NCBI GenBank assembly: GCA_045544735.1
Contig: JAZPZM010000077.1
Location: 1 to 64,000, forward strand
DNA length: 64,000 nt
Source: CAG-390 sp045544735
GTDB lineage: Bacteria > Bacillota > Clostridia > Oscillospirales > CAG-272
Direction: 5' to 3'
The translations under genes and the position numbers were made by a program. Below, one piece after another: positions 9,126 to 17,105 of this stretch. Under the pieces are notes generated by a model, which made no database searches, was not told the DNA's origin, and saw only the letters and a list, made by a program, of their open reading frames with translations. Numbering within the stretch: position 1 is the stretch's first letter; every line of letters starts with the position of its first letter.

Positions 9126-9152
9126 GTTGTGCTACAGGAGGTGGCAAAAATT

Positions 9153-9425
9153 ATGAACGTTATAAACGAGCTATGGTATGGCAATATCTCGCCGTGCGAT
9201 GGTGGAGCGAAGAAGGAAAGCGAGTACGCGGAGCTTCTCGGCTACGTCGCGCGACACAAGGACGAGCTGCAAAAGCGGCTGAATGGCGAGGAAAAAGAAA
9301 TCCTTGAAAAGCTCATCGATTGTACCAACGAGATGTACGGCATCTCTGAGAGGGAAGCCTTCGCGCAAGGTTTCACGCTCGGCGCGAGGCTCATCATCGA
9401 GGTGATGACGGCTGAGGTTGAATAA
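9153..9425 (+). CDS. DUF6809-like small protein
   Basis: 90 residues from ATG 9153, chosen because AGGAGG sits at 9136-9141; the upstream in-frame GTG lies inside the promoter. The sequence is helical: NELWYGNISP near the start, then a charged helix, NEMYGISEREAFAQGF and a C-terminal LGARLIIEVM. The LWYGNI start and the final helix fit the family known as DUF6809, common on clostridial accessory DNA with no known function. A strong terminator follows at once. Confidence 0.6.
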   Translation: MNVINELWYGNISPCDGGAKKESEYAELLGYVARHKDELQKRLNGEEKEILEKLIDCTNEMYGISEREAFAQGFTLGARLIIEVMTAEVE

Positions 9426-9431
9426 CCCCCA

Positions 9432-9470
9432 GAGGAATCGCAAAATCATCTGCGATTCCTCATCTTTTTC
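9432..9470 (+). terminator. Rho-independent terminator
   Basis: GAGGAATCGCA (9432-9442) pairs perfectly with TGCGATTCCTC (9451-9461), followed by a T-rich tract. It ends the 9153-9425 gene. Confidence 0.85.
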
Positions 9471-9481
9471 TCAATTCTCTC

Positions 9482-9509
9482 TGGACTTTTGCGTTTTTAT
9501 GTTTATACT
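9482..9509 (+). promoter_or_regulatory. Second promoter with TCTGGACTTTTGC box
   Basis: TGGACT (9482-9487), 16 bp, TATACT (9504-9509). The -35 lies in an exact second copy of the 13-base box seen at 9095-9107. It drives the small secreted-protein gene at 9552. Confidence 0.45.
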
Positions 9510-9551
9510 TGTGCCCCGCCGCGAAAGGCGTGCTCGGAAAGGAAAAAACAT

Positions 9552-9962
9552 ATGAAAAGATTGATTACCATCATCCTCGCGTTTATTATGGCATTCTTCA
9601 CATCACCGAGTCGGGGTGCAGATGAGCCGCCCGTGACCGCCGAAAAGTCGCCACAAGCGGAGATAACAACATCGGCGGAGGATGTGCCCGAAGAAAGCCA
9701 CGCGACCGCCACGTCGCCCGTTGGCGTGGGAGAGAAAACAGAAGCTGCGGTGAAACCCGAAGACAAGGAAATAGGCTTCACTGAAGAAAAAACCGCCGAT
9801 AACGTCGGCGAAAGTGAACAAGGTACTGTCGAATACAAGCCGCAGATCGGAGGTCAGCCCAATCCATTCGAGAATAACACGCCTACCGAAATTGACGATC
9901 AGCCCGCCGAAGACTACATAGGCGAAGGCGAAGACCGACCAGGGGAGGGAATACACTTCTAA
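9552..9962 (+). CDS. Small secreted acidic protein, hypothetical
   Basis: 136 residues from ATG 9552 (purine-rich AAAGGAAAA just upstream). Residues 1-24 form a signal peptide (MKRLITIILAFIMAFFT...) with a likely cut near SRGAD. The rest is low complexity, rich in Glu, Pro, Thr and Ala, with no Cys and no recognised domain, so it is probably disordered outside the cell. It ends GEGIHF. It has its own promoter and terminator. A sequence resembling its last codons and the bases after the stop recurs near 15931-15960. Confidence 0.6.
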   Translation: MKRLITIILAFIMAFFTSPSRGADEPPVTAEKSPQAEITTSAEDVPEESHATATSPVGVGEKTEAAVKPEDKEIGFTEEKTADNVGESEQGTVEYKPQIGGQPNPFENNTPTEIDDQPAEDYIGEGEDRPGEGIHF

Positions 9963-10005
9963 AGCCAACACAAGTCAAGGGGTGAACGAAACGTTCACCA
10001 TACTA

Positions 10006-10055
10006 CTCAAAGAGGTTCAGAGCTTTGGCTCTGAACCTCTTTGAGTTTGTTTTTT
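10006..10055 (+). terminator. Strong rho-independent terminator
   Basis: An 18-bp perfect stem (10006-10023 with 10028-10045, loop TTTG) followed by TTTGTTTTTT. It separates the small accessory genes from the oppositely oriented sugar operon. Just upstream (9981-9999) lies the palindrome GGTGAACGAAACGTTCACC, which resembles the hairpin at 14167-14195. Confidence 0.9.
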
Positions 10056-10097
10056 GTGTATCCCCTTGCGTTGCAATGCTTCGATAATGGTCCGTGC

Positions 10098-10946
10098 TTA
10101 ATCTCGTCCGCTGAACACCTTCATGGTGGTCAAAGCGTTCTCCTTCATAGCATTCTGAACGTTCAGGGCAAGGTTGTGGTAGAAATCCGCTTCCTTGTCT
10201 GCAACCGTTCTTCTTGCTTCAGCATAGCCTGCATAGGATAGATATGAGTAATAATTGATTTTGTTTATACCTCGCGCGATAACCTCGCGATATTCCTCGT
10301 GGGAAATACCGCTTCCGCCATGCATGACAAGGGGCAGATCGGTGTATTGGCGAACCTGCGTGATGATATCCATGTTCAATACGGGCTTGGTTTGGTATAT
10401 ACCGTGCGCTGTACCAAAGGCAATTGCCAAAGCGTCTATCCCCGTGCTTGCAAGAAATTCAGGCACAAGCGCAGGGCGCGTGTAAAGATCGGCGGGATCG
10501 GTAACCGTGCTCTCTCCGCCGCCCTCTCTTTGAGGAAGCGCCCCAAGCTCTGCCTCTACGTCTACACCGTGAGCGTGTGCGTAATCCACCACTTCCTTAG
10601 TTCCAATTACGTTTTGCTCATAGGGGAGAGTGGAATAGTCGATCATAACAGAAGTAAATCCCAAATCAATAGCGCGTTTGCAATATTCAAAATCCTCGCC
10701 ATGATCAAGATGTACGCACACCTTTACGCCGCTGCGCTTAACAAGCTCGACCATCACGGGTCCGATCTTGTCAAGGCGTGATACGCTCTCGTGGCATTGA
10801 GCATGAGCAATGATAACGGGAACGTTTAGCGTTTCCGCCGCATCCAAAACCGCAAGCAAGCATTCCAAATTAGGCGTGTTAAAGCTACCAACGGCAATAT
10901 TTTGCCTTCTGCCCTCGGCAATTACGTCTTTAAGTCCTACTAACAT
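10098..10946 (-). CDS. Class II fructose-bisphosphate-aldolase-like enzyme
   Basis: 282 residues, the normal length for class II ketose-bisphosphate aldolases. HLDH at residues 79-82 supplies the catalytic Asp81 and a zinc-binding His82; GTAHGIY and MHGGSG further on supply the other zinc and phosphate ligands. The enzyme should split a phosphorylated ketose into dihydroxyacetone phosphate and an aldehyde. It is last in the kinase-isomerase-aldolase operon, 5 bases after the isomerase stop, so a less common phosphorylated sugar is more likely than the glycolytic substrate. Exact substrate unknown. Confidence 0.88.
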   Translation of the reverse strand: MLVGLKDVIAEGRRQNIAVGSFNTPNLECLLAVLDAAETLNVPVIIAHAQCHESVSRLDKIGPVMVELVKRSGVKVCVHLDHGEDFEYCKRAIDLGFTSVMIDYSTLPYEQNVIGTKEVVDYAHAHGVDVEAELGALPQREGGGESTVTDPADLYTRPALVPEFLASTGIDALAIAFGTAHGIYQTKPVLNMDIITQVRQYTDLPLVMHGGSGISHEEYREVIARGINKINYYSYLSYAGYAEARRTVADKEADFYHNLALNVQNAMKENALTTMKVFSGRD

Positions 10947-10951
10947 ATCTC

Positions 10952-12346
10952 TTACCTCTCAATATCAATCAATTCATAGCCCAGATACGTTTTGAATGCC
11001 TCCTCCAAAACGTATTTCATATGACCTACGCCAACCGTCGTGTGATGCTTGAATCCACCCTTGGCAAGGCGGATCAGCTTGTTTTGCAGATCGGGAATTT
11101 CGGCAACACCGCCACATCCGAAGAAGCTGCCTTCGATCTTATCATCGGTAAATTTCGCTTCACTGACGTATACCTTAAGCTTTCCGTCCTCGGTAAAACC
11201 GTTTGAAAATGTCATGTCAAATGCGGATATGCGCCCTTCGTTCGTGCCCCATCCGCTTCCCGGGTCTTCCTTGGCAAACATCTTGTGCTCGGTCACAACA
11301 CCCTTGGCAGTCATAAGACTCTGCGCAACGGGTCCGCAATGGAACAGGATGACCTTGTTCTCGTCATCACCGTAATTGTTATTCCAATCAAGACAAGCCG
11401 TAGGACGTCCGCTTGCAAGCTGCATAGCACGCATAGTTATCGCACTGGTAAGGTCTATCTCGCAGGAGCATACGATTCCTCTGTCATTCAGCTCGGAGAT
11501 GAGAACGCAGGGACAAACTCGGAGGATGGTTTCCATCTCGTTCCAACAGCGAAGCGTCAGAGCGTCAAGGTGATACTCTTCTATGTATTCATCAATAACT
11601 ACGGATATTTTCGCAAGAGTCAGCATATTCTGCGCGGGCACCTTCGTGAAATCGGCATACTGCAAAAGGCGCTTGACTCTTGCAAGCACAGCGGCATCGT
11701 CGTCGGCTTTTGCCTGCACCTTGAAAATCAACTCGGAGAGGTCAAAGCTTTCTACGTTTATACCGTATCTCTGCAACGTTACCTCATCAAAGCGCACGGT
11801 CTTGAATGCCGTCGTTCTTGCTCCGATGCAACCGAGGTTAAAGCGCTTCATTCCCTTGACTACGCGGCATATAGCTGCAAAATCATCAAGATTTTGGCGA
11901 AAAGCTTCGCTCAAAGGATGAACAACGTGCGGTTTCATGACCGTAAAGGGAAGCTTATACTGATAAAACACGTCGGTTACGGAGAATTTTCCGCAATACG
12001 CATCGCGGCGATGTCTGAAATCCATTTTTCCTATCTCATCGGGGTACGCCTGCATTAAGATGGGAACGCCTGCATCCTGAAGAGCGGTGATAGCGCCGTT
12101 TTCGTCAATAAATATGGGCATACAGAGAATAACTCCGTCATATTCACCCTCGTGACGCTTGAGCCAATCGTGGTATAAACGCCCCTCATCTCGCGTTTCG
12201 ATAGCTCCATAGCGAGTCAGACTCTCATCCATCGCAATATAGTCATAGCCTGCATCGGTTACGGCTTTTATCATATCGGCTCTCGCGCCGGTGATCAGCT
12301 CTCCGGGCATAAATCCTCGGTTTCCAAAATATAACGCAAATTTCAT
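10952..12346 (-). CDS. L-fucose-isomerase-family sugar isomerase
   Basis: 464 residues from ATG 12346, preceded by AAAGGAG at 10-base spacing; the in-frame TTG further up overlaps that site. The layout is that of the FucI/AraA-related isomerase superfamily: Rossmann-like N-terminal domains followed by a C-terminal catalytic domain with acidic and His residues (LDWNNNYGDDENK, FHCGPVAQSL, TTVGVGHMKYVLEE). It is expected to interconvert an aldose and ketose with a divalent metal. Operon context places it between the kinase and aldolase. Divergence from true FucI or AraA leaves the sugar unassigned. Confidence 0.8.
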   Translation of the reverse strand: MKFALYFGNRGFMPGELITGARADMIKAVTDAGYDYIAMDESLTRYGAIETRDEGRLYHDWLKRHEGEYDGVILCMPIFIDENGAITALQDAGVPILMQAYPDEIGKMDFRHRRDAYCGKFSVTDVFYQYKLPFTVMKPHVVHPLSEAFRQNLDDFAAICRVVKGMKRFNLGCIGARTTAFKTVRFDEVTLQRYGINVESFDLSELIFKVQAKADDDAAVLARVKRLLQYADFTKVPAQNMLTLAKISVVIDEYIEEYHLDALTLRCWNEMETILRVCPCVLISELNDRGIVCSCEIDLTSAITMRAMQLASGRPTACLDWNNNYGDDENKVILFHCGPVAQSLMTAKGVVTEHKMFAKEDPGSGWGTNEGRISAFDMTFSNGFTEDGKLKVYVSEAKFTDDKIEGSFFGCGGVAEIPDLQNKLIRLAKGGFKHHTTVGVGHMKYVLEEAFKTYLGYELIDIER

Positions 12347-12347
12347 C

Positions 12348-13210
12348 TTAAGCAAGCTCCTTTACAAGTTTATAAATTTTTTTGTATTTTTCGTATTTTC
12401 TCTCGTACGCACCCGATGGGGCGGGGGAGAAATGCTTGGTGTAGCGCGTAAATATCTTTCGCGCATCTTCAAGTGTAGCTATACCGCCAATCGCAACCGA
12501 TTGAAGCATAGCACAGCCGCACAGACCTGATCGTGAGAGCCAAGCACAAGAAGCGCGGGAACGTTCCATTCGGGCTTTAGCTTTCCAACGATACTGCCCG
12601 CTCGCATCGGAGTAGAGAATAGGGATTTGTTTATTCCGAAGCGCCCCAAGACCTCATCCGAGAATTGCATAGCTCTGATGTCAAATGCCCCCGTTCTCGA
12701 TGCTAAGGCATAGTCTATCACGCGCTTACCCGTGAGCAGATAACCGATGTAATCACCGATAAGCATTACCTTGTGCGCTTTTGAAAACACGTCAGGCGCA
12801 TGGCGCTTGATCCACAAAAGCTTTGATAGCGAATACATGCTGTGCGGCACGACACCCGTGATGAGAAACGCCCTTTCCTCACCGATGGCGGACTTGATCT
12901 CCTCCGCTTCCTCCTCGCCGCGCGTGTCGGTGTAGAGCATGGGGTGAAAAAGAATCCTGTCATTCTCATCCAAAAGTACGAAGGACTCTCCGAGCGACGA
13001 GATGCAAATAGATGAGATGTCAAAGTCTCTCGATATCTCCTCTATCATCTCGCGCAAATGACCTTCGATAGCCGAAACGTCGACGTAACTATCGCCGTCT
13101 ATTATCTTGAACGCGTATTCCCTGAATAAATATTTTATTATATCTCCATTTTCGGAGAACAACTGACACTTACAACCAGTTGTGCCAACATCTATGCTCA
13201 AATAAGTCAT
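12348..13210 (-). pseudogene. FGGY-family sugar kinase, internally deleted and frameshifted
   Basis: The N-terminal FGGY domain is well kept: MTYLSIDVGTTGCKC with the phosphate-binding loop, MLYTDTRG, and about 230 residues up to GSHDQVCAA. The frame then changes, and after the shift only the last ~60 residues of a kinase remain (GCAMLQSVAIGG, ending YEKYKKIYKLVKELA). Intact FGGY kinases have about 480-520 residues, so roughly 200 residues of the second domain, with the ATP site, are missing. The joint lies in the repetitive TGTGCGGCTGTGCT, suggesting deletion between short repeats. AGGAG precedes ATG 13210. Probably inactive. Confidence 0.85.
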
Positions 13211-13306
13211 TTTCTGCTCCTTTTTTATTATTCTACTTGATTTTTTGCTTGAATTATAGTATTATTTATATAAAAGTATGGTAATTTTGTATGAGGAATT
13301 ACGAAT

Positions 13307-14143
13307 ATGTCAACATTTGATTTTGATGCCCTAAAACAGCTTTTATATGATTTTTATACCTTGACTAATATCAAAACCTGCCTTTATGATTCCGAGGGGA
13401 ACGAGCTTTGCTACTATCCTACGAAATTCAGCGGCTTTTGCGAGATTTTGCGCAAGGATGGGAAAATGGACCTGCGTTGCAAGGACTGCGATAAGCACGC
13501 CTTTGCGGAGTGCAGAAAAACGCGCAGTCAATATAGCTATACCTGCCACGCGGGCTTACGGGAATGTCTGTCGCCCATCATTTACAACAATCACATCATC
13601 GGCTTCATGATGATAGGTCAGATCAAAAATAACGGCACAGATATCGCAGAACTGGAGAAAGAGCTTCCCGAATATTTGAGAAGCAAGTTGCGCGCAGCAT
13701 ACGATAGTTTGCCTACCATTTCTGAAGAAAAGTTGATTTCAGCATTTCGTATTTTAGATGCCTGCACAAACTACGAACGTTTGAAAACCATGGTAGAACT
13801 CTATAACGATCCAATCGAAGCGCAAATAGACAAATATATCTACGAAAATCTTTCAAAGCCGCTGTCCGTATCCCATCTATGTTCGCACTTCCATTTGTCG
13901 CATTACGAGATATATCAGATATGTAACGAATATTTTTGCGCAACACCCGCCAAGCACATAAAGAATTGCAGACTCGCATACGCATGCAAGCTGTTGGCGA
14001 CCACGGATTTTGCCGTGAGCAAGATCGCGTTGCTTTGCGGCATCGAGGATTATAATTATTTTTCAAAGCTATTCAAAGCCACTTACGGTATCAACCCCAC
14101 GGATTACAGGAAAAACAATATCGCTTCCTCTCGCGTGGATTGA
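13307..14143 (+). CDS. AraC-family regulator with PocR sensor domain
   Basis: 278 residues. Residues 1 to about 165 form a PocR-type ligand domain, recognisable by CxxC and Cys-rich segments (GFCEILRK, LRCKDCDKHAFAEC, YTCHAGLRECLSPI). Residues about 175-270 hold the double helix-turn-helix of AraC proteins (SVSHLCSHFHLS, VSKIALLCGIEDYNYFSKLFK). PocR domains bind small organic ligands. The gene is divergent from the sugar operon with 96 bases between starts, so it probably activates that operon in response to the sugar. GAGG at 13293-13296 supports the start. Confidence 0.88.
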   Translation: MSTFDFDALKQLLYDFYTLTNIKTCLYDSEGNELCYYPTKFSGFCEILRKDGKMDLRCKDCDKHAFAECRKTRSQYSYTCHAGLRECLSPIIYNNHIIGFMMIGQIKNNGTDIAELEKELPEYLRSKLRAAYDSLPTISEEKLISAFRILDACTNYERLKTMVELYNDPIEAQIDKYIYENLSKPLSVSHLCSHFHLSHYEIYQICNEYFCATPAKHIKNCRLAYACKLLATTDFAVSKIALLCGIEDYNYFSKLFKATYGINPTDYRKNNIASSRVD

Positions 14144-14166
14144 TTTTTATTATACCTACACACAAA

Positions 14167-14195
14167 CAAGGGGTGAACTAAACGTTCACCCCTTG
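14167..14195. terminator. Bidirectional terminator hairpin
   Basis: CAAGGGGTGAAC (14167-14178) pairs perfectly with GTTCACCCCTTG (14184-14195). It lies between the convergent AraC-type and XRE genes. It is the hairpin part of repeat copy A. Confidence 0.6.
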
Positions 14196-14255
14196 CGGTT
14201 TGATATATTACGGTTTAACGATGGGTGGAAAAAATGTCCATGCACAATTCGACAT
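14167..14255. repeat. Dispersed repeat, copy A (divergent)
   Basis: A hairpin followed at a fixed distance by TTYAACGATGGGTGG and an AAAATG..C..C..AATTCG segment. The same arrangement appears at 15003-15128 and 15784-15911. It lies just after the stop codon of the minus-strand XRE gene, as copy B does after the next gene. Confidence 0.6.
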
Positions 14256-14283
14256 GCTTGGGAAGTTGTGATTCGGCATAGCT

Positions 14284-14856
14284 TTAATCACTATCAGCAA
14301 TACGAAGTCCTTGCATTTTCGCGGCGTATTTCAACTCATATACCGTATCTGTCTCGCTTGCATTTGAGATGCTGTGCAGCTCTTTTTTGGCATCTTCCAT
14401 GGAAGCATAAAAACCAAGCAAAGTCCGCTTGTTAATTCCGAAAACGCCTTTTGAAATTCCATAAAGCGCACACGTCGGAACTTTTACTTTTTCATTTGCT
14501 TTAGTCAATCCCGTAATTAAAGTGGCTTCGCCGTTGGTGCTGATAGTTTCAATTGAAAATTCTTCAAACGTTGATATCTTTCTCTTGTTAATATCAATGA
14601 TATATAGTTTTCTCGGAATACGAATATCTTGCCGAACAGGTTGAGTGGATTGCGATATTTCCTCATCTTTAATAAGATAATCGGTAGAAACTTCAAACAG
14701 TTCGCTTATAAGCGAGAGCTTTTCAATGTCGGGAGCGCTTGCTCCGCTTTCCCATTTTGATACTGCCTGTCGGGATACTTCTAATTTTTCTGCAAGCTGT
14801 TCTTGGGACAGCCCCTTGCTTTTTCGTAACTGTTGAATCTTTACAGAAATACTCAT
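14284..14856 (-). CDS. XRE-family transcriptional regulator
   Basis: 190 residues from ATG 14856, with AAAGGAAG at good spacing. Residues about 5-60 form a classic helix-turn-helix (LRKSKGLSQEQLAEKLEVS, RQAVSKWESG). The remaining ~130 residues are a separate domain with beta-rich segments (IDINKRKISTFEEFSIE, KVKVPTCALYGISKG) that I do not recognise; it may bind a ligand or partner. Repeat copy B carries a promoter-like TTGCGC-17-TATAAT on the minus strand about 150 bases upstream. Likely regulates itself or neighbours on this accessory stretch. Confidence 0.85.
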   Translation of the reverse strand: MSISVKIQQLRKSKGLSQEQLAEKLEVSRQAVSKWESGASAPDIEKLSLISELFEVSTDYLIKDEEISQSTQPVRQDIRIPRKLYIIDINKRKISTFEEFSIETISTNGEATLITGLTKANEKVKVPTCALYGISKGVFGINKRTLLGFYASMEDAKKELHSISNASETDTVYELKYAAKMQGLRIADSD

Positions 14857-15002
14857 AATGAAGCTTCCTTTCAAAATTAGTATATGGCTATTTTAACCTG
14901 TAACGAGCATAAAGTCTACCACTAAAACGTGGAATAATGTCAACTGATGGTTGCATTTCTGCCATATTGTTTGAAAATCAAGTTTTGCGGATTGTTTTTA
15001 CG

Positions 15003-15128
15003 AACTGATTATACCACAAACCGCCACGAAGCGCAACTGCTTTTATACAAGAAAAGGGGAGAACAAATTGTTCTCCCTGTATCACAGTTCAACGATGGGT
15101 GGAAAAAATGCCCTCCCATAATTCGGTC
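15003..15128. repeat. Dispersed repeat, copy B
   Basis: About 126 bases, nearly 90% identical by eye to 15784-15911 and in the same orientation. On the minus strand it reads: FNDGW-coding-like motif, terminator hairpin (GGGAGAACAATTTGTTCTCCC then CTTTTCTT), then a promoter (TTGCGC at 15036-15031, 17 bp, TATAAT at 15013-15008) pointing at the XRE gene. Confidence 0.8.
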
Positions 15129-15153
15129 TGTTTGAAAAATGAAATTTGCGTGA

Positions 15154-15753
15154 TCAATTGTCTTTCTTGATCCAAAACTTGTTTCCCAAATATCTACAAA
15201 CTTTTTCTTTATATTCGATATACTCTTGACCAAAGGCTTCTATCAGAAAAGATTCTTCCACGTTTACAATTTGCAAATGGAACAATCCTACGGCAAAGGC
15301 TGTTGCAAACATCAGATACCAATTGAAGAAAGCGCACAGGATACCGATATACATTAAGTCAAATCCCAAAAAAGCGGGGTTACGACTTATTGAGTAAATT
15401 CCAGTAGTGACAAGGCTTGTTTTCGCCTCCCGTTGAACGCCCGCTCTCCAATTGTCTTTCATTTCAGCTACCGATGCAATAAAAGCTATGATGCCGAATG
15501 CTTCAACAATAACGCCCGCGATCTGCATCGGCAAAGGTATGTTTTCAAAATAAAACAGGATGCTGACGATTTGTATTATAGGGAGAATATATGTTGTAAT
15601 TTTCAGGGCGATCTCAATGAATTTTAGAAAACCTTCTTTTCCTTTTCCGAGTTGGTCAGTGTGTATTCCTCGCCTTTTTTGACTGATCATTTTGGAAAAA
15701 TAGCAAATATAAAATATTAACATCAATCCCAAGGCTATAATTTTTAGAGCCAT
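15154..15753 (-). CDS. Isoprenylcysteine carboxyl methyltransferase-like (ICMT/PEMT family) membrane protein
   Basis: 199 residues from ATG 15753, with GGAGGGCG upstream; the longer frame reads into repeat copy C. Four or five hydrophobic segments are visible (about 3-20, 48-68, 76-95, 130-165). The family signature is present: GIYSISRNPAFLGFDLMYIG and the C-terminal VEESFLIEAFGQEYIEYKE followed by VCRYLG. These form the SAM and substrate site in membrane-bound methyltransferases. The substrate in bacteria is usually unknown. The gene is flanked by direct repeats B and C. Confidence 0.82.
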   Translation of the reverse strand: MALKIIALGLMLIFYICYFSKMISQKRRGIHTDQLGKGKEGFLKFIEIALKITTYILPIIQIVSILFYFENIPLPMQIAGVIVEAFGIIAFIASVAEMKDNWRAGVQREAKTSLVTTGIYSISRNPAFLGFDLMYIGILCAFFNWYLMFATAFAVGLFHLQIVNVEESFLIEAFGQEYIEYKEKVCRYLGNKFWIKKDN

Positions 15754-15783
15754 TTTATTTCGCCCTCCAAATTCGTGATTTAC

Positions 15784-15911
15784 TAATTGATTATACCATA
15801 AACCACCGCGAAACACAACTGCTTTTATACAAGAAAAGGGGAGAACAAATTGTTCCCCCCTATATCACAGTTCAACGATGGGTGGGCAAAACGCCCAGTC
15901 ATAATTTGGTC
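15784..15911. repeat. Dispersed repeat, copy C
   Basis: A second near-identical copy of the 15003-15128 element. It differs by scattered substitutions and one extra base after the hairpin, which argues against a conserved reading frame through the element. The rest of 15912-16194 holds a short relic-like ending (15931-15960), a hairpin at 16054-16087 and the promoter of the next gene. Confidence 0.8.
15790..15818 (-). promoter_or_regulatory. Promoter carried by repeat copy C
   Basis: On the minus strand TTGTGT (15818-15813), 17 bp, TATAAT (15795-15790). It points into the ICMT-like gene about 40 bases away. The equivalent position in copy B also keeps 17-bp spacing and a perfect -10. Confidence 0.6.
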
Positions 15912-16053
15912 AGCCAATGCGAGATGGCGCGGAGAAGGGAATACAGTTTTAAAGTCCAACTAAAAAACATTCAAAACTGTGAAAAAATTTCACAGCCTAC
16001 ACGCTTCAACTCGCATATCAGAAATACGCCGTTTATTCAAGAATAATGAACCA

Positions 16054-16087
16054 CCGCCGAGAGCGATCGTTTGGTTGCTCTCGTCGG
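16054..16087. terminator. Hairpin related to the one at 17106-17149
   Basis: CCGCCGAGAGC (16054-16064) pairs with GCTCTCGTCGG (16077-16087) with one mismatch, followed by AAAATTTT. Its stem sequence is shared with the terminator after the next gene. Confidence 0.45.
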
Positions 16088-16136
16088 TAAAATTTTACAC
16101 ATATATTATACCACAAAATCGGTAAAAAATCAAGTC

Positions 16137-16165
16137 TTGTATTTGCATAATCAATGTGTTATAAT
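16137..16165 (+). promoter_or_regulatory. Promoter of the methyltransferase gene
   Basis: TTGTAT (16137-16142), 17 bp, TATAAT (16160-16165), about 30 bases before the start codon. Confidence 0.65.
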
Positions 16166-16194
16166 TTATCAAATCAAAAAAGGAGTGCTGTCAG

Positions 16195-17094
16195 ATGATT
16201 TTGAATGCGTTGGATGAAGTTTTGTTTTGGGATGATATTGATGTCTTAAAGACCTTTACAAAGCAGAATTGCGATAGATTTTATCCACATGATTTTGAAA
16301 ATTACCATAAGAATCAAGAATCGTTTTTCAAGTCGGTTATCCCCAATAAAGCAGAATTCATTCGTCGATTAGAAAGCTATGCAAATGTTGGACAGCCTTT
16401 TTGGATTTCGGGTAGGAATAAGCTTAGTGATGATATTGATGCAAATTCGATGATTAAGGCTATTTCTGTAAGTTCTAAAATCGATAATGGAGAACAAAAA
16501 GCCAAACAAGCGTCAAAATGGCAAAAAAACAATCCTTCGTTTTGGAAATTCTACACGAATAATATCCTACATCAACAAGAAAATCGTATTCTTGAACTCA
16601 CGATAGGCGCGGGCGGTGGAACGAATGCGGTTATGAGAGAAATGACACATCGTGACTATTATATGGGTGTTGATATAGATTTTGTTTGTGCAAAAAACGC
16701 TGACGCTCTCGCTAAATATTATAATATAAACGGTTTAGGTATTGCTACATCGTTATGGAAATTGCCTTTTGAAGATTGCATGTTTACATCGGTTTGTAGT
16801 AATGCAGGATTAGAAGAATGCCGAGAAATACCTACGATCATAGAAGAAGCATATAGGGTATTAATGCCCGGAGGTAAAATCGTTTTGCATTGTTTGAACA
16901 CTAATAAAATGCAAGCGTATGCAAGATTTGAACAATACGGTTTCTCCGAAAAAGAAATGATATATTGGGCAAAGCAAATAAGAATGTACACATCTGCTGA
17001 AGGTGTCGAAGAACTGTTGAGCACCGTTGGATTCGAATTTTACAAGCGACTGATGGATGAAAAATTAGGTAGCATTCTCGTATTTGAAAAATAA
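16195..17094 (+). CDS. Class I SAM-dependent methyltransferase
   Basis: 299 residues with AAGGAG just before ATG 16195. The N-terminal ~125 residues are not recognised. The Rossmann methyltransferase core begins at ILELTIGAGGGTN (about residue 131, glycine-rich motif I), continues with MGVDIDFVCAKNADALA (acidic residue for SAM ribose), SNAGLEECREIPTII, and AYRVLMPGGKIVLH (motif after strand 5). The C-terminal GVEELLSTVGFEFYKR fits the fold. Substrate unknown. The gene has its own promoter and terminator and lies between paired hairpins, so it behaves as a single-gene unit next to the tmRNA locus. Confidence 0.85.
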   Translation: MILNALDEVLFWDDIDVLKTFTKQNCDRFYPHDFENYHKNQESFFKSVIPNKAEFIRRLESYANVGQPFWISGRNKLSDDIDANSMIKAISVSSKIDNGEQKAKQASKWQKNNPSFWKFYTNNILHQQENRILELTIGAGGGTNAVMREMTHRDYYMGVDIDFVCAKNADALAKYYNINGLGIATSLWKLPFEDCMFTSVCSNAGLEECREIPTIIEEAYRVLMPGGKIVLHCLNTNKMQAYARFEQYGFSEKEMIYWAKQIRMYTSAEGVEELLSTVGFEFYKRLMDEKLGSILVFEK

Positions 17095-17105
17095 ATATAT
17101 AACAC

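Noticed and set aside
14167..15911. Integron attC sites (RYYYAAC-like GTTYAAC in each repeat)
   Set aside because: No integron integrase, no matching second core at the other side of the hairpin, and stems do not have the attC layout.
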